Positions 41,727 to 51,765 of a stretch of DNA of 54,612 nt are shown here, piece after piece. A program made the position numbers and the translations under genes. The notes beneath the pieces are model-generated. The model saw only the letters and a list, made by a program, of their open reading frames with translations, searched no databases and was not told the origin of the DNA. Origin of the DNA: an uncultured Collinsella sp. (GTDB lineage Bacteria > Actinomycetota > Coriobacteriia > Coriobacteriales > Coriobacteriaceae); the NCBI GenBank assembly GCA_902490365.1, contig CABUDQ010000006.1, positions 1-54,612 of the forward strand, written 5' to 3'. The first letter of the stretch is position 1, and each line of letters begins with the position of its first letter.

Positions 41727-41787
41727 ACCATCACAACATTCGATGAAAATCGCGATTTTGCCGAAAAACATCGAATGTTGTGATGGT
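41727..41787. repeat. Repeat family 2 palindrome, copy 3
   Basis: Exact 17-bp arms (41727-41743, 41771-41787). The centre matches copies 1 and 2 better when reverse-complemented, so this copy is inverted. It begins 2 bp after the MFS stop. Confidence 0.88.
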
Positions 41788-41810
41788 TTGGCCCACAAAC
41801 GCCACTTCCC

Positions 41811-41847
41811 CCACAAAGGGGGCCAGGCACCTTTGTGGTGGTTTTTG
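41811..41847 (+). repeat. Repeat family 1 palindrome
   Basis: CCACAAAGGGGGCCAGGCAC then CTTTGTGG and TGGTTTTTG, adjacent to a family 2 copy. The left outer arm is slightly diverged (CCCCC for CCACC). Confidence 0.8.
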
Positions 41848-41935
41848 CTTTGACGGGCCGCGCCTGTGCCTTGGTATACCATGTACGCCGTTTGCGAATA
41901 CACCCCACACCGCCGCACAACTCAGAAAGGCCCCC

Positions 41936-42757
41936 ATGGACGCCACCTTCAGCCACATCAAAGCCGTGTTCTGCGATATCGACGGTACGCTGCTCACGAG
42001 CCAGCACACGGTGTCCCCGCGCACCGTGGCGGCGATCCGCGCCCTGCGCGAGCGCGGCGTGCTCTTTGGCCTGTGCACCGGGCGCGATGCCCACGCGACC
42101 GAGGCCATGTACGAGCTCTGGGGCATCGAGGGCCTGGTGGACGTGCTGGTGGGCTGCGGTGGCGCCGAGGTCATCGACCGCGCGCACGGCATCAACGAGC
42201 TGAGCTACCCGCTGCCGGGCGAGACCATCGCGCGCATCTGCAAGCACATGGCAGACCTTCCGGCAACGCCCGTCTGCCCCCGAGACGGCGTGTTCTACGT
42301 GCCCGAGAGCAATGCGTGCATCGAGCACCTGTCGCGCGTCGACGGCGTGCCCTACCAGGTGGTCGATTTTGCCGAGTTTTTGCGCGAGCCGCAGTCCAAG
42401 GTGATGTTTACCATGGCGCCCGAGGTAATGCCGCGGGTGATTGAGCGGGCGTCGACGTTTGCCGATAACACTGTTAAAGCGGCGGCTCTGCAAACCACGC
42501 AGCGGCTCTACGAGTTCATGGATCCGCGCGTGTCCAAGACGCGCGGCCTTGTGCGCGTGGCGGAGCTCAATGACATGGAGCTCCAGGACATCTGCGTGTT
42601 TGGCGATGCTGATAACGACACCTGCATGGTGGCTGACGCCGGCGTGGGCGTGGCCATGGCAAATGGCAGCGACGCCACCCGCGCCGCCGCCGATTTTGTA
42701 ACCGCCAGCAACGACAAAGACGGCATCGCGATCTTTATCGAGGAACATCTGCTGTAG
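41936..42757 (+). CDS. Cof-type HAD phosphatase
   Basis: A 273-residue HAD-superfamily phosphatase with a C2B cap. Motif I is VFCDIDGTLLTS (about 12), motif II GLCTGRD (about 46), and motif IV GDADNDTCMVADAGVGVAMANGSD (about 222-245), with the Lys of motif III in the region before it. Such enzymes remove phosphate from sugar phosphates, FMN or PLP. The start at MDATFSHIKAV follows AGAAAGG. Substrate unknown. Confidence 0.92.
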   Translation: MDATFSHIKAVFCDIDGTLLTSQHTVSPRTVAAIRALRERGVLFGLCTGRDAHATEAMYELWGIEGLVDVLVGCGGAEVIDRAHGINELSYPLPGETIARICKHMADLPATPVCPRDGVFYVPESNACIEHLSRVDGVPYQVVDFAEFLREPQSKVMFTMAPEVMPRVIERASTFADNTVKAAALQTTQRLYEFMDPRVSKTRGLVRVAELNDMELQDICVFGDADNDTCMVADAGVGVAMANGSDATRAAADFVTASNDKDGIAIFIEEHLL

Positions 42758-42772
42758 CGCTGGGGGAGAACT

Positions 42773-42807
42773 ACCGCAGAAGGGGGCAGGCTCTTTTTGC
42801 GGTGGCC
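42773..42807 (+). repeat. Family 1-like hairpin after the HAD gene
   Basis: ACCGCAGAAGGGGGCAGGCT followed by CTTTTTGCGGTGG: same layout and central GGGGCAGG as family 1, but with ACCGCA/TGCGGT arms. Probable terminator. Confidence 0.6.
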
Positions 42808-43143
42808 TCAGGCGATTTGGGCGAATTGATACCTAAAATCTGTGCGAAAATTCAAATATTGTTGTCTGAACATCATACTTCTAACCACCGATGGGTTTAA
42901 GATATTCTCATCAATTTGGTAGGATATTCATCCCGGTTAATGACCTACCGCTCACGGTCGATTTTCGACCGTTCACAGGATGTTTGCTCTTGAGCAAAAT
43001 GTTGTGCAAATAAATCTAATGCCATTAAAAAATAATACGCAACTAAATTACCAGCAGAAACAAAAATAGATAGCGAATAAACGAAGGTAAATCTGAGCAA
43101 ATGTCAAGAGAATTGAGAACTCGCTACAAAACTATCGGTTTTG
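42808..43143. other. AT-rich non-coding region before the pilus operon
   Basis: Clearly lower in GC than the rest of the window. It holds a small hairpin CGGTCGA/TCGACCG (about 42955-42971) and runs of A/T, but no convincing ORF. It may be horizontally acquired border sequence or a long regulatory region for the surface operon. Confidence 0.5.
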
Positions 43144-43173
43144 TTGCTCAGATGTTTAAACAATCGTTATAAT
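43144..43173 (+). promoter_or_regulatory. Candidate sigma-70-type promoter of the pilus operon
   Basis: TTGCTC (43144-43149) and a perfect TATAAT (43168-43173) at 18-bp spacing, about 90 bp before the start codon of the first pilus gene. Confidence 0.55.
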
Positions 43174-43188
43174 TGCATTACTAAACGA

Positions 43189-43207
43189 GCGCAATTACAG
43201 ATTGCGC
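43189..43207. promoter_or_regulatory. Inverted repeat GCGCAAT-N5-ATTGCGC
   Basis: Perfect 7-bp arms 15 bp downstream of the TATAAT box, in the predicted leader. A repressor site or leader hairpin for the pilus operon. Confidence 0.5.
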
Positions 43208-43262
43208 AGATACGTTTGATGGTGAAAGAGCAAGATCGCGGTCTCTTGGGGAGGAGACATCG

Positions 43263-46200
43263 ATGACAGCAAATTCAGACAAATCTAAGCAGCATAATAA
43301 AGCGACACATCGTGTATTAGCAGGTGTTTTGTGCGGAGCTTCCGTTTTGAGCCTGGTGCTGTCGCTCGTTATGCCTCCGATCTCGCAGGCCATTGCCAAT
43401 GACGCCCAGACGGTTTCTGCCGAGGAAACTGTGATGGGGGGGTTCCTCAAGTGAGTCTACTGGTGTAGGCAACGCTACTAACGGGGATGTCGAAAACCAG
43501 AATAGTGATGATGCCGAGAATGGCGAGACCGATCCTTCAAATGGCCTTGAGCAGAATCAGGTTGAGGATCAGCCTGAGGACGAGCTACTGGGTGAAGACG
43601 GCAAGTCGTCGGATGACAATGCTGCAATGGCGGTCGCGGAAGGCGAGCAGGCCGAAGCGGCATCCGGTGAGATAGATAGCGCGGAAAAGCTGAAAACTGA
43701 GCTGGAGAAGGCGAGCGACGCTGCCAACTTTAAGCTTACGAAAGATATTGTTACCAGCGAGACAATTCAGCTCAATAAAAGCGGCAGTATTATCACGTTG
43801 GATCTAAATGGCTGCAAGATTAAGCATGAGAGTCCCAATCAGCCTCTCTTCAATATCACCGCTGGAGCAACGTTGACCGTCAAGGACAGCCAGCAAGCTG
43901 CCCCGACAGAGACCATGGTTAATGGAGTAAAAAACGGCAATCTCGCTTCAATGGAATACGACGGTTCCAGCATCCCGACCAAGCTTACCTACTACGTAAC
44001 CGAATCGGTCGCAAAGGGAACCGGTACAACCGAGACCCTTAAAGCGCATAAGGCTGATATCAAGGGCGCCATCGTGGCGTGCGGTAACGCCGACACTACT
44101 GGTTTAAAGCTCGTCAACCTTTATAATGGCGGCAACTTCAATCTTGAAAGTGGCGTACTCACACAAAAGAAGGATGACCGTATCGGCAACCTCATCTATG
44201 CCGAGAACGGCTCTACCGTCAACATGAGCGGCGGCTATGTGTGCGGCGCTTCTGGCTCGGGTACTGGCGCGGGCATTATGGTATCCAACGCGAACGGTGG
44301 CGCCTCGACTCTTAAGCTGACTGGTGGCGTAATCGCTGGCAATTATGCCCCCAATGGCGGCGGCGTGTACGCTAACGGATCCACAGTTAATATGACCGGC
44401 GGCACGATTTCCGGTAACGGTACGTCCAAAGATCGATCGGGATACGGCGCTGGTGTTTGTGCTGTTAGTTCAACTGTAGTCATTTCAGGTGGTTACATCA
44501 CCAACAACAACTATCAGTTCTACAGCGACAATGAAGGCTCCACGAAGCATATTGGTAACGGATGTCACGGCGGCGGTGGTATTGCTGCCTTCAATAGCGG
44601 CAGTCTCACAATTAACGGTGGCTTCATCACCGGTAACTATTCTGCCGAGGCCGGTGGCGGTATTTATGCTGGCGCTTGGAATCAGGCTCTCTCCTTGTTT
44701 TCGTTCTCTGGTGGAAGCATCGCCAGCAATGTGGCGCAAAACTCTGAGGGCGGCGGCATCCGTATCGCTGCGCCTACAGTTGGCGAATTTAATGTGATCG
44801 GCAAGAAAGCCTACATAACTAACAATACGACTAATACCCCCAATGACTGGGGCGGCGGCGGCGTGTTTGTCCAGGGAGGCAACAGTGCCGAAGGCGTTAA
44901 TTCGGCGTGTCTCAAGATATCCAACGCCCTGATTACCAAAAACTCGGCCAAGGGCTATGGTGGTGGCTTCGCGGCCTGCCCGAGCGGCAAGACGGCGATT
45001 ACAGATGCCAATGGTATTGCGATTTTCGGAAACACCGATGCAAACGGTGAGAATCTATCAGGCGGCACCAATGGTAAGAATGAAGACCAGCCTTCAAGTG
45101 TTGATGGCGGTGAGATTACTGATGACTTCAAGAGGCGTGGCCATGAGGACCTCTTCCTTATCCGCAAGTCGGATAACGCTGACTATATCGCAGCCGTAAC
45201 GGGCCAGATGCTCGGCGGTGGTGCTGCAAATTGGTCGGGCACGATTGACGGTCAGCTTGCGACCATCGGTAAGTATGACGGAGCCCAAGCCAAGTACATG
45301 ATTGGCCTAAAGTCCAAACCGTCCGCTGAAGATCAAAATGCTGCTATAGGGCTGGCTACGTTATATATCACGGGCAACAGCTCCAATATCCACGGTGGCG
45401 GAATCATGACCAACGGAGACGTTGTCGCCGGTTCCACTCGAGAGGTCAAGGTTTACCCCAAGATGAAGCTCAACGGCACCAAGGTGCTTGAGGGCGGCAA
45501 GCTTAAAGGAAATGATTTCGATTTCCAGCTTCTCAGGCAGAACAAGATTATTAACGAACTAGGCGAGATCTCATATACGATTCCGAGCTTTGACTCCAAT
45601 GGTGATCTTCAGCTCAATCGCTGCTCGGTGGTCGATACGGTGAAAAACGATGAGAACGGAAATCTCACCTTTGATCTGGGTGAAGTTTATGCCGATGACG
45701 ATCTTGTTTACTACTTGGTAGAGGTTCCGGGCACGGACAAGGACAAGGGCGTGACTTACGACAAAACGATCTACAAAATTGATCCTGAGGTTGTGAAGGA
45801 TGAGGGCAAGTCGCACAACGTGCTTGACATTAAATACACGTATTACAAAGTCAAGAGCGTTTCGGTAACAAAGGTAAAAAATGACGGCGCTGGCGCAAGA
45901 ACGCCAGAAACAGAACCAGCAGCCGTCACAGAAGCTGAAGGCGAAAATGCTGTTAGCATTGCGCTTACCAGTGGTGCAACTTTCACTAATAAGTTCACTC
46001 CGTACGACTCGAAGGGCTCCTGGACGCCTATGGCGACCAAGGTCGTTGAGGGTGGCGAGATGAAGGAGTTTACGCTCGAGTTTGCGGATAACGACAAGTT
46101 CGATAAGGCCGAGGCGGTTAAGACCAAAGCCAACGACAAAAACTCTCAGCTCCTGAGCTTCAACCCGATTGAGTACAAGCTCGATCAACTTAACAAACTC

Positions 46201-46599
46201 GAGACTGACCCCACTGGCCGTGGTGCTTCCAAGACCTTCACGTACTTCGTTCGCGAACAGCAGCCAACCACGCCGTTTACGAACTATAAGTACGACCGGT
46301 CGGTCTATCAGATTACAGTTAACGCGACTGACGACTCTAACCACCATATAGACGTCACTGCTACCTACAAGCAGATTCAGGATCGTGACGGCAATCTAGT
46401 GGCCAACGGCACGACCTACGACCTCACCGACACCTCCATCCCCACCTTCACCAACACCTACTCCACATCTTTGCCCCTTTCTGGTATGTCGGGCGTCACT
46501 CTGACGTACCTTGCCGGCGCGGCGGCGCTTTGCGCTGCTGCGGCCTGGATGCACATTCGTCGCAAGGCGAATGCGAAGGGAGGCGAGCGTCGTGAATAA
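43263..46599 (+). CDS. Large sortase-anchored pilus adhesin, out of frame at a G7 tract (phase-variable, OFF as sequenced)
   Basis: The first 57 codons encode a signal peptide (MTANSDKSKQ...LAGVLCGASVLSLVLSLVMPPISQA). At G7 (43436-43442) the frame runs to TGA at 43452. In the +1 frame, coding resumes directly at 43441 (GSSSESTGVG) and stays open to 46599. With six G the product would be about 1111 residues. After an acidic linker comes a beta-helix of GG-x-I-S-GN-like repeats (about 200-520), then two pilin isopeptide-type domains (near VLEGGKLKGNDFDFQLL and VVEGGEMKEFTLEF). It ends in the sorting signal LPLSG, a hydrophobic helix and RRKANAKGG. Likely the tip adhesin. Confidence 0.88.
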
Positions 46600-48262
46600 G
46601 AAAGTTTGCTCCTTCCCGATCTTGTTTGCGCTGCTCGCCCTCTTGATCGGCACCTGCACGGTTGTGTTCCCCGCATCCGCGCAGGCCGCGCCGAGCGCGA
46701 CCGGATCCATCACGGTGACAGGCACCGTGGCGCGCTGCTACGACGCCTACCAGATCTTTGACGCCAACGTCGTCGATGACGACAACGACGCCAAGATCGC
46801 CACCGACCTTGTCTGGGCAAGCGATGCCGTGCGCGACGCCGCGCTGCCTGTGTTGCACAGCGCCGGCATGCCCAATTCCCAGACCATCGCACAGGAAGCT
46901 GCCGAGTGGCTCAACACCGATTCCCGCCTTACGAGCGCGCTGAGCGCACAGCTCGCTCGTTCCCTCCAGAGCTCTGGCGCCGTGTCCGTGGCCCTTAACG
47001 CGGGCACGACGGCCGAGCTGCCCTGTGGCTACTGGCTCATCGTCGCCAAAGACGACGCCATCTCCCAAAACGAGGCCGGCACCGCGCCGATCATGGCCCT
47101 GGTCGGCGGCAGCGCCGTCACCGTCAAGCCCAAGGCCGCGACGCCCAAGGTCCAAAAGCACGTGCTGGAGGACAGCACCGCCGCATGGCAGAAGGCCGCC
47201 GACGCCACGGTCGCCGACGACCTGTACTGGCGCCTCTCGGCCACGGTCCCGGCCGGGCTCACCGCCTACGACACCTATACGGTGCGGTTCGTCGACACCA
47301 TGAGCGCGGGGCTCGACCCCTCCAAGGTGGCCGAGAGCATGCGTGTGTACGTGGCGGCGGGCGCGGACGGCGGCTTCGACGCCGTCTCGGCCGGCAAGGA
47401 CGGACGCGCCGGCACCGAGCCCGCGAAGGGCTGGACCGACATCACGGCCCAGTGCGCCACCAAGGTAGCGGCTGACGGCAAGACCTTCACCGTGCGCACC
47501 GGCGACCTGATCGCCGCGCTCGGCGGGGCCGACGCCTTCACCGCGGGCGCTCGCGTGGTCGCCGTGTACAATGCGCCGCTCAGTAGCGCGTGCAACCACG
47601 GCATCGCGAAGGGCAACCCCAACGAGGTCTACCTGCGCTACCCGCGCTCTCCCTTTGCCGACCAGTCCGGCGACGCCGGCTTCACCCGCACGCCGAGCGA
47701 CGACGCGTGCGCCTACACCTGGGATCTCGCACTCACCAAGCGCGGCAGCGACGGCGACAAGCCGCTTGCCGGGGCGGTCCTGAGCATCGCCGACGACCGC
47801 GGCCGCACACCGGCGGCCGACGGCACGTGGGATGCGGAGGGCAAGGCCACCGTCACCACGGGCGAGGACGGCCACGTGACCGTCTCGGGCGTGGACTCTG
47901 GCAAGCTGGAGATCCGCGAGCTCAAGGCGCCCAAGGGCTACACCGCCTTCGAGGGCACGCGCTCCGTGACGGTCAAGGCCGAGGGCCTGGACGTCGACCA
48001 GGTGGCCGCTGCCAAGCCCAAACTCACCATCACGGCCGAGTCGCCCCTGCGTGCCGACAGCGCGGACGGCTCGACGGGCAGCCTGGAGGCATCGCTCATC
48101 AACACGCCCACCGGCACACCCCCTAGCATTACCACCGGAGGCTTTATGCCCTCGACTGGCGATATGGCAATGTACGCCGCGGCCGCCGCAGCGGTCGCCG
48201 GAGCCGCGCTCATCGTGGTCGCGCTCCTGGTCAAGCGGGGAGGTGGCAGCCATAAAGAGTAG
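46592..48262 (+). CDS. Sortase-anchored pilin, second gene
   Basis: A 556-residue secreted protein starting at a GTG that overlaps the upstream stop. The signal peptide (about 1-32) ends in SAQA. It has pilin-type Ig domains, with ATPKVQKHVLED (about 165) holding a Lys placed for pilin linkage. A SpaA/Cna-B-like domain (about 390-470) has the E-box LEIRELKAPKGY. The tail is the sorting motif MPSTG, a transmembrane helix and KRGGGSHKE. MPSTG differs from the LPLSG/LPLTG of its neighbours. Probably an ancillary pilin. Confidence 0.9.
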   Translation: MNKKVCSFPILFALLALLIGTCTVVFPASAQAAPSATGSITVTGTVARCYDAYQIFDANVVDDDNDAKIATDLVWASDAVRDAALPVLHSAGMPNSQTIAQEAAEWLNTDSRLTSALSAQLARSLQSSGAVSVALNAGTTAELPCGYWLIVAKDDAISQNEAGTAPIMALVGGSAVTVKPKAATPKVQKHVLEDSTAAWQKAADATVADDLYWRLSATVPAGLTAYDTYTVRFVDTMSAGLDPSKVAESMRVYVAAGADGGFDAVSAGKDGRAGTEPAKGWTDITAQCATKVAADGKTFTVRTGDLIAALGGADAFTAGARVVAVYNAPLSSACNHGIAKGNPNEVYLRYPRSPFADQSGDAGFTRTPSDDACAYTWDLALTKRGSDGDKPLAGAVLSIADDRGRTPAADGTWDAEGKATVTTGEDGHVTVSGVDSGKLEIRELKAPKGYTAFEGTRSVTVKAEGLDVDQVAAAKPKLTITAESPLRADSADGSTGSLEASLINTPTGTPPSITTGGFMPSTGDMAMYAAAAAAVAGAALIVVALLVKRGGGSHKE

Positions 48263-48369
48263 CTGGCAGCCCCACAGAGAGCGGGGCGAGACGTAGCGAA
48301 GCAGATGCTAAGACACAGACAGATGATGATCGATCGAATGAGAACCAACCGAAAACGGAGGAAAAGAAG

Positions 48370-50163
48370 ATGAGCATGAGCAAGAACATCGCACGCCTGG
48401 CAGTAACCGCCGGCCTCACAGCAGCGCTGAGCTTCGGCGGCGTGATGGCGCCCGTGACCATGGCGTTTGCTGAGGGTACGGGGTCGACCGTCACGTTCGA
48501 GGACGCCGATTACGCTGCGTCCACGACCTATAAGGGTATCCAGATCTTCAAGGCAAAGGTCACGACGACCGGTGGGAATACGACGGTGAGTAGCATCGAA
48601 TGGGCCAGCTCCGATGCCCAAACTGCTGTCGTAAACGCCATCAAGAAAAAGGATGCATCCTACAAAAGCGAGAACGCACAGGATGCTGCCGATTGGCTTA
48701 GCACCAAATCTGAAGTTACCGGGACCGATTCGAAGGTTGCTAGCGACAACGTTCTCAGTCTAATTGCCGATGGCCTGAAGAACAGCACCACCTGGAAGGT
48801 GACGAGCGAGGGCAGTGCATCCCTTTCCGGACTCGGCGCCGGCTACTGGCTCTTCCTCACCGCTACTCCCGGTAAGCCTGCTGACAAGTCGACCGATGTG
48901 TCCACCTCTCCCGTCTACGCCGTGATCGACGGCGTGAACGCGACGACCGTTACGCCAAAGAAGGGCGTGCCTACTGTCGAGAAGAAGGTCCTCGACGATG
49001 CCGACGCCGCCGATGCCACCGACATCAAGGGCTCCAACAAATGGAATGATGTCGCCGATTCCCAGATCGGCCAGGAAGTTAACTACAAGCTTACCGGCAC
49101 GATCGCCAGCAACTACGCTACCTTTGGCACGTATGCTTACAAGTTCACCGACGGGCTTTCCAATGGCCTTGACTATGTCAAAGGCTCGGTTAAGGTGTAC
49201 GCGCTGAACGGCGAGACTTACAGCGAGATTGAGTCGAGCAATTATACCGTGACGGATGCTGATGCTAGCAACAACAACACGCTGACGGTCGAGTTCAAGA
49301 CCGGAGGCGGCAAGAAGGGCCTCAAGGACGTCGCGAGCGTGACCGCCGACACCAAGATCGTTGTCTTCTACAAGGCAAAGCTCAACGGCAACGCCGTGAT
49401 TGGCAATGCAACCGACGGCAACAAGGGCGGTAACCCCAACACCGTCAAGCTCGAGTACTCCAACAACCCGTATGCCGAGGGCACGGGCGAGACGATCGAG
49501 GATACCGTCGCCGACTTCGCGTTCAAGCTCAACCTCAACAAGGTCGACCAGGGCACCGAGAGGGGCCTTGCGGGCGCCGTCTTCACCATCCAGTCCGCTG
49601 ATTCGAACACTCAAGACCAGTATATCGCCTCGAAGGACGACCCCACCGCGGGCGTCGTCGCGGGCCAGCTCGTGACCGTTGCCGACGTCAACCACCTGCC
49701 TGACTACGTGACGTTCACGTCCGACAAAGACGGCAAGATCCCCGTCTCCGGCCTCGACGCCGGCTCCTACAAGGTGACCGAGGTCAAGGCCCCCGGCGAC
49801 TCCTACACCAAGGCCAAACCCTTCACCTTCAAGATCACCCCGACGTATGACGCCGTGACCATGAAGGTGACGGAGCTTAAGGCGGAGGTTTCCGAGTACG
49901 ACAAGGGCCGCAACGACATCGCCTTCGGTACGCTTGACGACACTGCCGGTGACAACAAACTGAACGGCACGGAAGGCGCCGGCACCAACGCCGCCACCGG
50001 TGAGATCACCATCAACGTCGGCAATACCAAGTCCGTCGGCCTCCCGCTGACCGGTCTCAACGGTGTGACCTTCACTTGGATCGCTGGTGGCGCGGTGCTG
50101 TGCATCGGCGTGGCGCACCTCATCCGCAGCCGTAAGCAGGCCGAGGAGTCCGAGCAGGAGTAA
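48370..50163 (+). CDS. Major (backbone) pilin with isopeptide-forming domains
   Basis: A 597-residue surface protein. The signal peptide (about 1-35) ends in MAFAEG. VTPKKGVPTVEKKVLDD (about 198) supplies the likely pilin-motif Lys. A fimbrial isopeptide D2-type domain (about 230-380) and a SpaA-like domain (about 395-500, RGLAGAVFTIQ and YKVTEVKAPG) follow. It ends with LPLTG, a hydrophobic helix and RSRKQAEESEQE. Size, motif and last place in the operon suit the polymerised shaft subunit. GGAGGAAAAGAAG precedes the ATG. A 107-bp gap separates it from gene 2. Confidence 0.92.
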   Translation: MSMSKNIARLAVTAGLTAALSFGGVMAPVTMAFAEGTGSTVTFEDADYAASTTYKGIQIFKAKVTTTGGNTTVSSIEWASSDAQTAVVNAIKKKDASYKSENAQDAADWLSTKSEVTGTDSKVASDNVLSLIADGLKNSTTWKVTSEGSASLSGLGAGYWLFLTATPGKPADKSTDVSTSPVYAVIDGVNATTVTPKKGVPTVEKKVLDDADAADATDIKGSNKWNDVADSQIGQEVNYKLTGTIASNYATFGTYAYKFTDGLSNGLDYVKGSVKVYALNGETYSEIESSNYTVTDADASNNNTLTVEFKTGGGKKGLKDVASVTADTKIVVFYKAKLNGNAVIGNATDGNKGGNPNTVKLEYSNNPYAEGTGETIEDTVADFAFKLNLNKVDQGTERGLAGAVFTIQSADSNTQDQYIASKDDPTAGVVAGQLVTVADVNHLPDYVTFTSDKDGKIPVSGLDAGSYKVTEVKAPGDSYTKAKPFTFKITPTYDAVTMKVTELKAEVSEYDKGRNDIAFGTLDDTAGDNKLNGTEGAGTNAATGEITINVGNTKSVGLPLTGLNGVTFTWIAGGAVLCIGVAHLIRSRKQAEESEQE

Positions 50164-50264
50164 CGCTCGCTCACCCATCCCTTTGGCAGGTGGGATGCGA
50201 TGGCCATGAGACTTGCGGACACTTTTCTCGTCCATTGACGTTCTTGCTTTGCCATTCTCTTTTC

Positions 50265-50302
50265 GGGGCAGACTCCGCACTGGAGTCTGCCCCGTTCTTT
50301 TT
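50265..50302 (+). terminator. Terminator of the pilus operon
   Basis: A 12-bp perfect stem (GGGGCAGACTCC at 50265-50276 with 50282-50293) and a GTTCTTTTT tail, about 100 bp after the backbone pilin stop. Confidence 0.92.
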
Positions 50303-50421
50303 GGGATAACGCAGTCAGCCTCCATCGTCCGATGCGGGCACGCTCGTCATCGCGTTTCTTGACTCGTATGAGGTTCGGTTTAAGGTCCGTAGGCGCACGC
50401 GCGATACGGACGGTGGACGGC

Positions 50422-50473
50422 ATTTGCGCCGAAAGCGCAAATAAGAATGCCCGGGGGTCGGATCCCGGGCATT
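50422..50473. other. Two adjacent hairpins between the pilin and HTH genes
   Basis: ATTTGCGC/GCGCAAAT (50422-50442) and AATGCCCGGG/CCCGGGCATT (50446-50473), both perfect. A third weaker one (ATCCCG...CGGGAT) lies near 50550-50577. The rest of this 510-bp gap shows no gene. These could block read-through between units. Confidence 0.6.
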
Positions 50474-50674
50474 TAACAAAAACTGAAAACTAGGCCGCCC
50501 GCGCTCCCAAACATTTACGCGGGGTGCGTCGTTTTCTATTGAGATTGTATCCCGAATCACCCCGCCGATCCGGGATATTTTGAAAACTCAAATGTAGGCT
50601 TAGGCACGAACGGTATCTCTTTAATTCCGAAAATTATGTATAATTCCAATACAAACTGGAATCGAACGAAAACA

Positions 50675-51643
50675 ATGGAAATGAACGAAGCGTTAATCTA
50701 CTTACAAGAAGCACTAGGCCTCTCCGCCAAGACCAAAACTTGGCCTGGATCCGCACGCTTGCCGCTGCATCTGCGGGCGATTGAAGTCCGCGCTGTTGAC
50801 GCAAACGGTTTTTCGTTTTTGCTTGCAAGTTTGCCTACTGGCGTCGGGCTTCCCGAGGCTAAGAGGGTCTATAGTCAGCTAGCCTTGCGTGCGGAGACTC
50901 CTGTTGTCGTTTCGTTTCCTGATGCCGATGCACGTCAGCGCAAAGCATTGGTCGCACAAGGGATTCCGTTTGTTTGCCCCGGCAGACAGGCTTTTCTTCC
51001 ATTTATGGGCACGGCCTGCACGGAGAGGGGCGGTGCCCGGTTTCGCAATCACGCGACCAAGATGTCACCCAACGCACAGGCTGCCGCAATCTGGGGAGCA
51101 GCCCAGGAGCCATATCGCCCCCATGACCTTTGTCGTGCGCTTGGGATCTCGGCAAGCCGCGCGAGTGAGGCCATAACCGAGCTTGTTGACAGGGGGCTCG
51201 CGAGGCGCGAGCGTTGCGAGCGACGTGTCGTCGTGTTCCCTGTTGCCGTTGATCTTCTGCTCAGTGAGCACATGGCAGAGCTCTCCTCGCCTGTCTTGAA
51301 GGTCTTATTTGCAAGGAAGACGCCGCAGATCGAGTATCTTGTTGACGCCGGGGAGACGGCGCTCGCTGCGCGTTCGATGCTCGCTGCGCCGGGTATGGAA
51401 CAAAAGGCCGTCTTAAGAAGTGCATGGCGTCAACTGAGTGACCTCGAAGTCGCAGACGGGGAGTTGCCGGATAACGAAACGGCGATGATCCAAGTGTGGC
51501 GCTATGCGCCCGTGTTTGCCAACTCCTCCCGTGTCGATGACATTTCGCTTGCGCTATCTTTGGCGGCAATCGACGATGAGCGAATTCAACTCGAAGTCGA
51601 TCGCATGTTTGGAAAGGAATATCCATGGCAAGAAGCGCTGTAG
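50675..51643 (+). CDS. Winged-helix protein, possible antitoxin of an AbiE-like pair
   Basis: A 322-residue protein of no firm family. A winged-helix segment lies at about residues 135-180 (PHDLCRALGISASRASEAITELVDRGL, then a basic wing). The N-terminal part (1-125) could be a nuclease-like or regulatory fold, and the C-terminal half is mostly helical. A TATAAT at 50639-50644 overlaps an earlier in-frame ATG, so the start at 50675 is preferred. Such wHTH proteins often precede an AbiEii-type nucleotidyltransferase; here only a 14-codon frame follows. It splits the pilins from their sortase. Confidence 0.6.
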   Translation: MEMNEALIYLQEALGLSAKTKTWPGSARLPLHLRAIEVRAVDANGFSFLLASLPTGVGLPEAKRVYSQLALRAETPVVVSFPDADARQRKALVAQGIPFVCPGRQAFLPFMGTACTERGGARFRNHATKMSPNAQAAAIWGAAQEPYRPHDLCRALGISASRASEAITELVDRGLARRERCERRVVVFPVAVDLLLSEHMAELSSPVLKVLFARKTPQIEYLVDAGETALAARSMLAAPGMEQKAVLRSAWRQLSDLEVADGELPDNETAMIQVWRYAPVFANSSRVDDISLALSLAAIDDERIQLEVDRMFGKEYPWQEAL

Positions 51644-51669
51644 AAGGTCTCCAAGAATTCGAACCGTAG
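51625..51669 (+). pseudogene. Truncated partner gene start (14 codons)
   Basis: AAAGGA and an ATG inside the end of the upstream gene begin a 14-codon frame (MARSAVEGLQEFEP) that stops at once. The ribosome site and overlap look like a coupled second gene, such as a toxin, whose body has been lost. Could be chance. Confidence 0.3.
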
Positions 51670-51765
51670 GCGGCGTTTCGGTCCTAGCTGCGTTGTCCGG
51701 TGCATGAGTTTGCTAATCGGCTATTATTTGTTTAGACAACCTGAGTTGTAGAGGAGTGACCGGCG

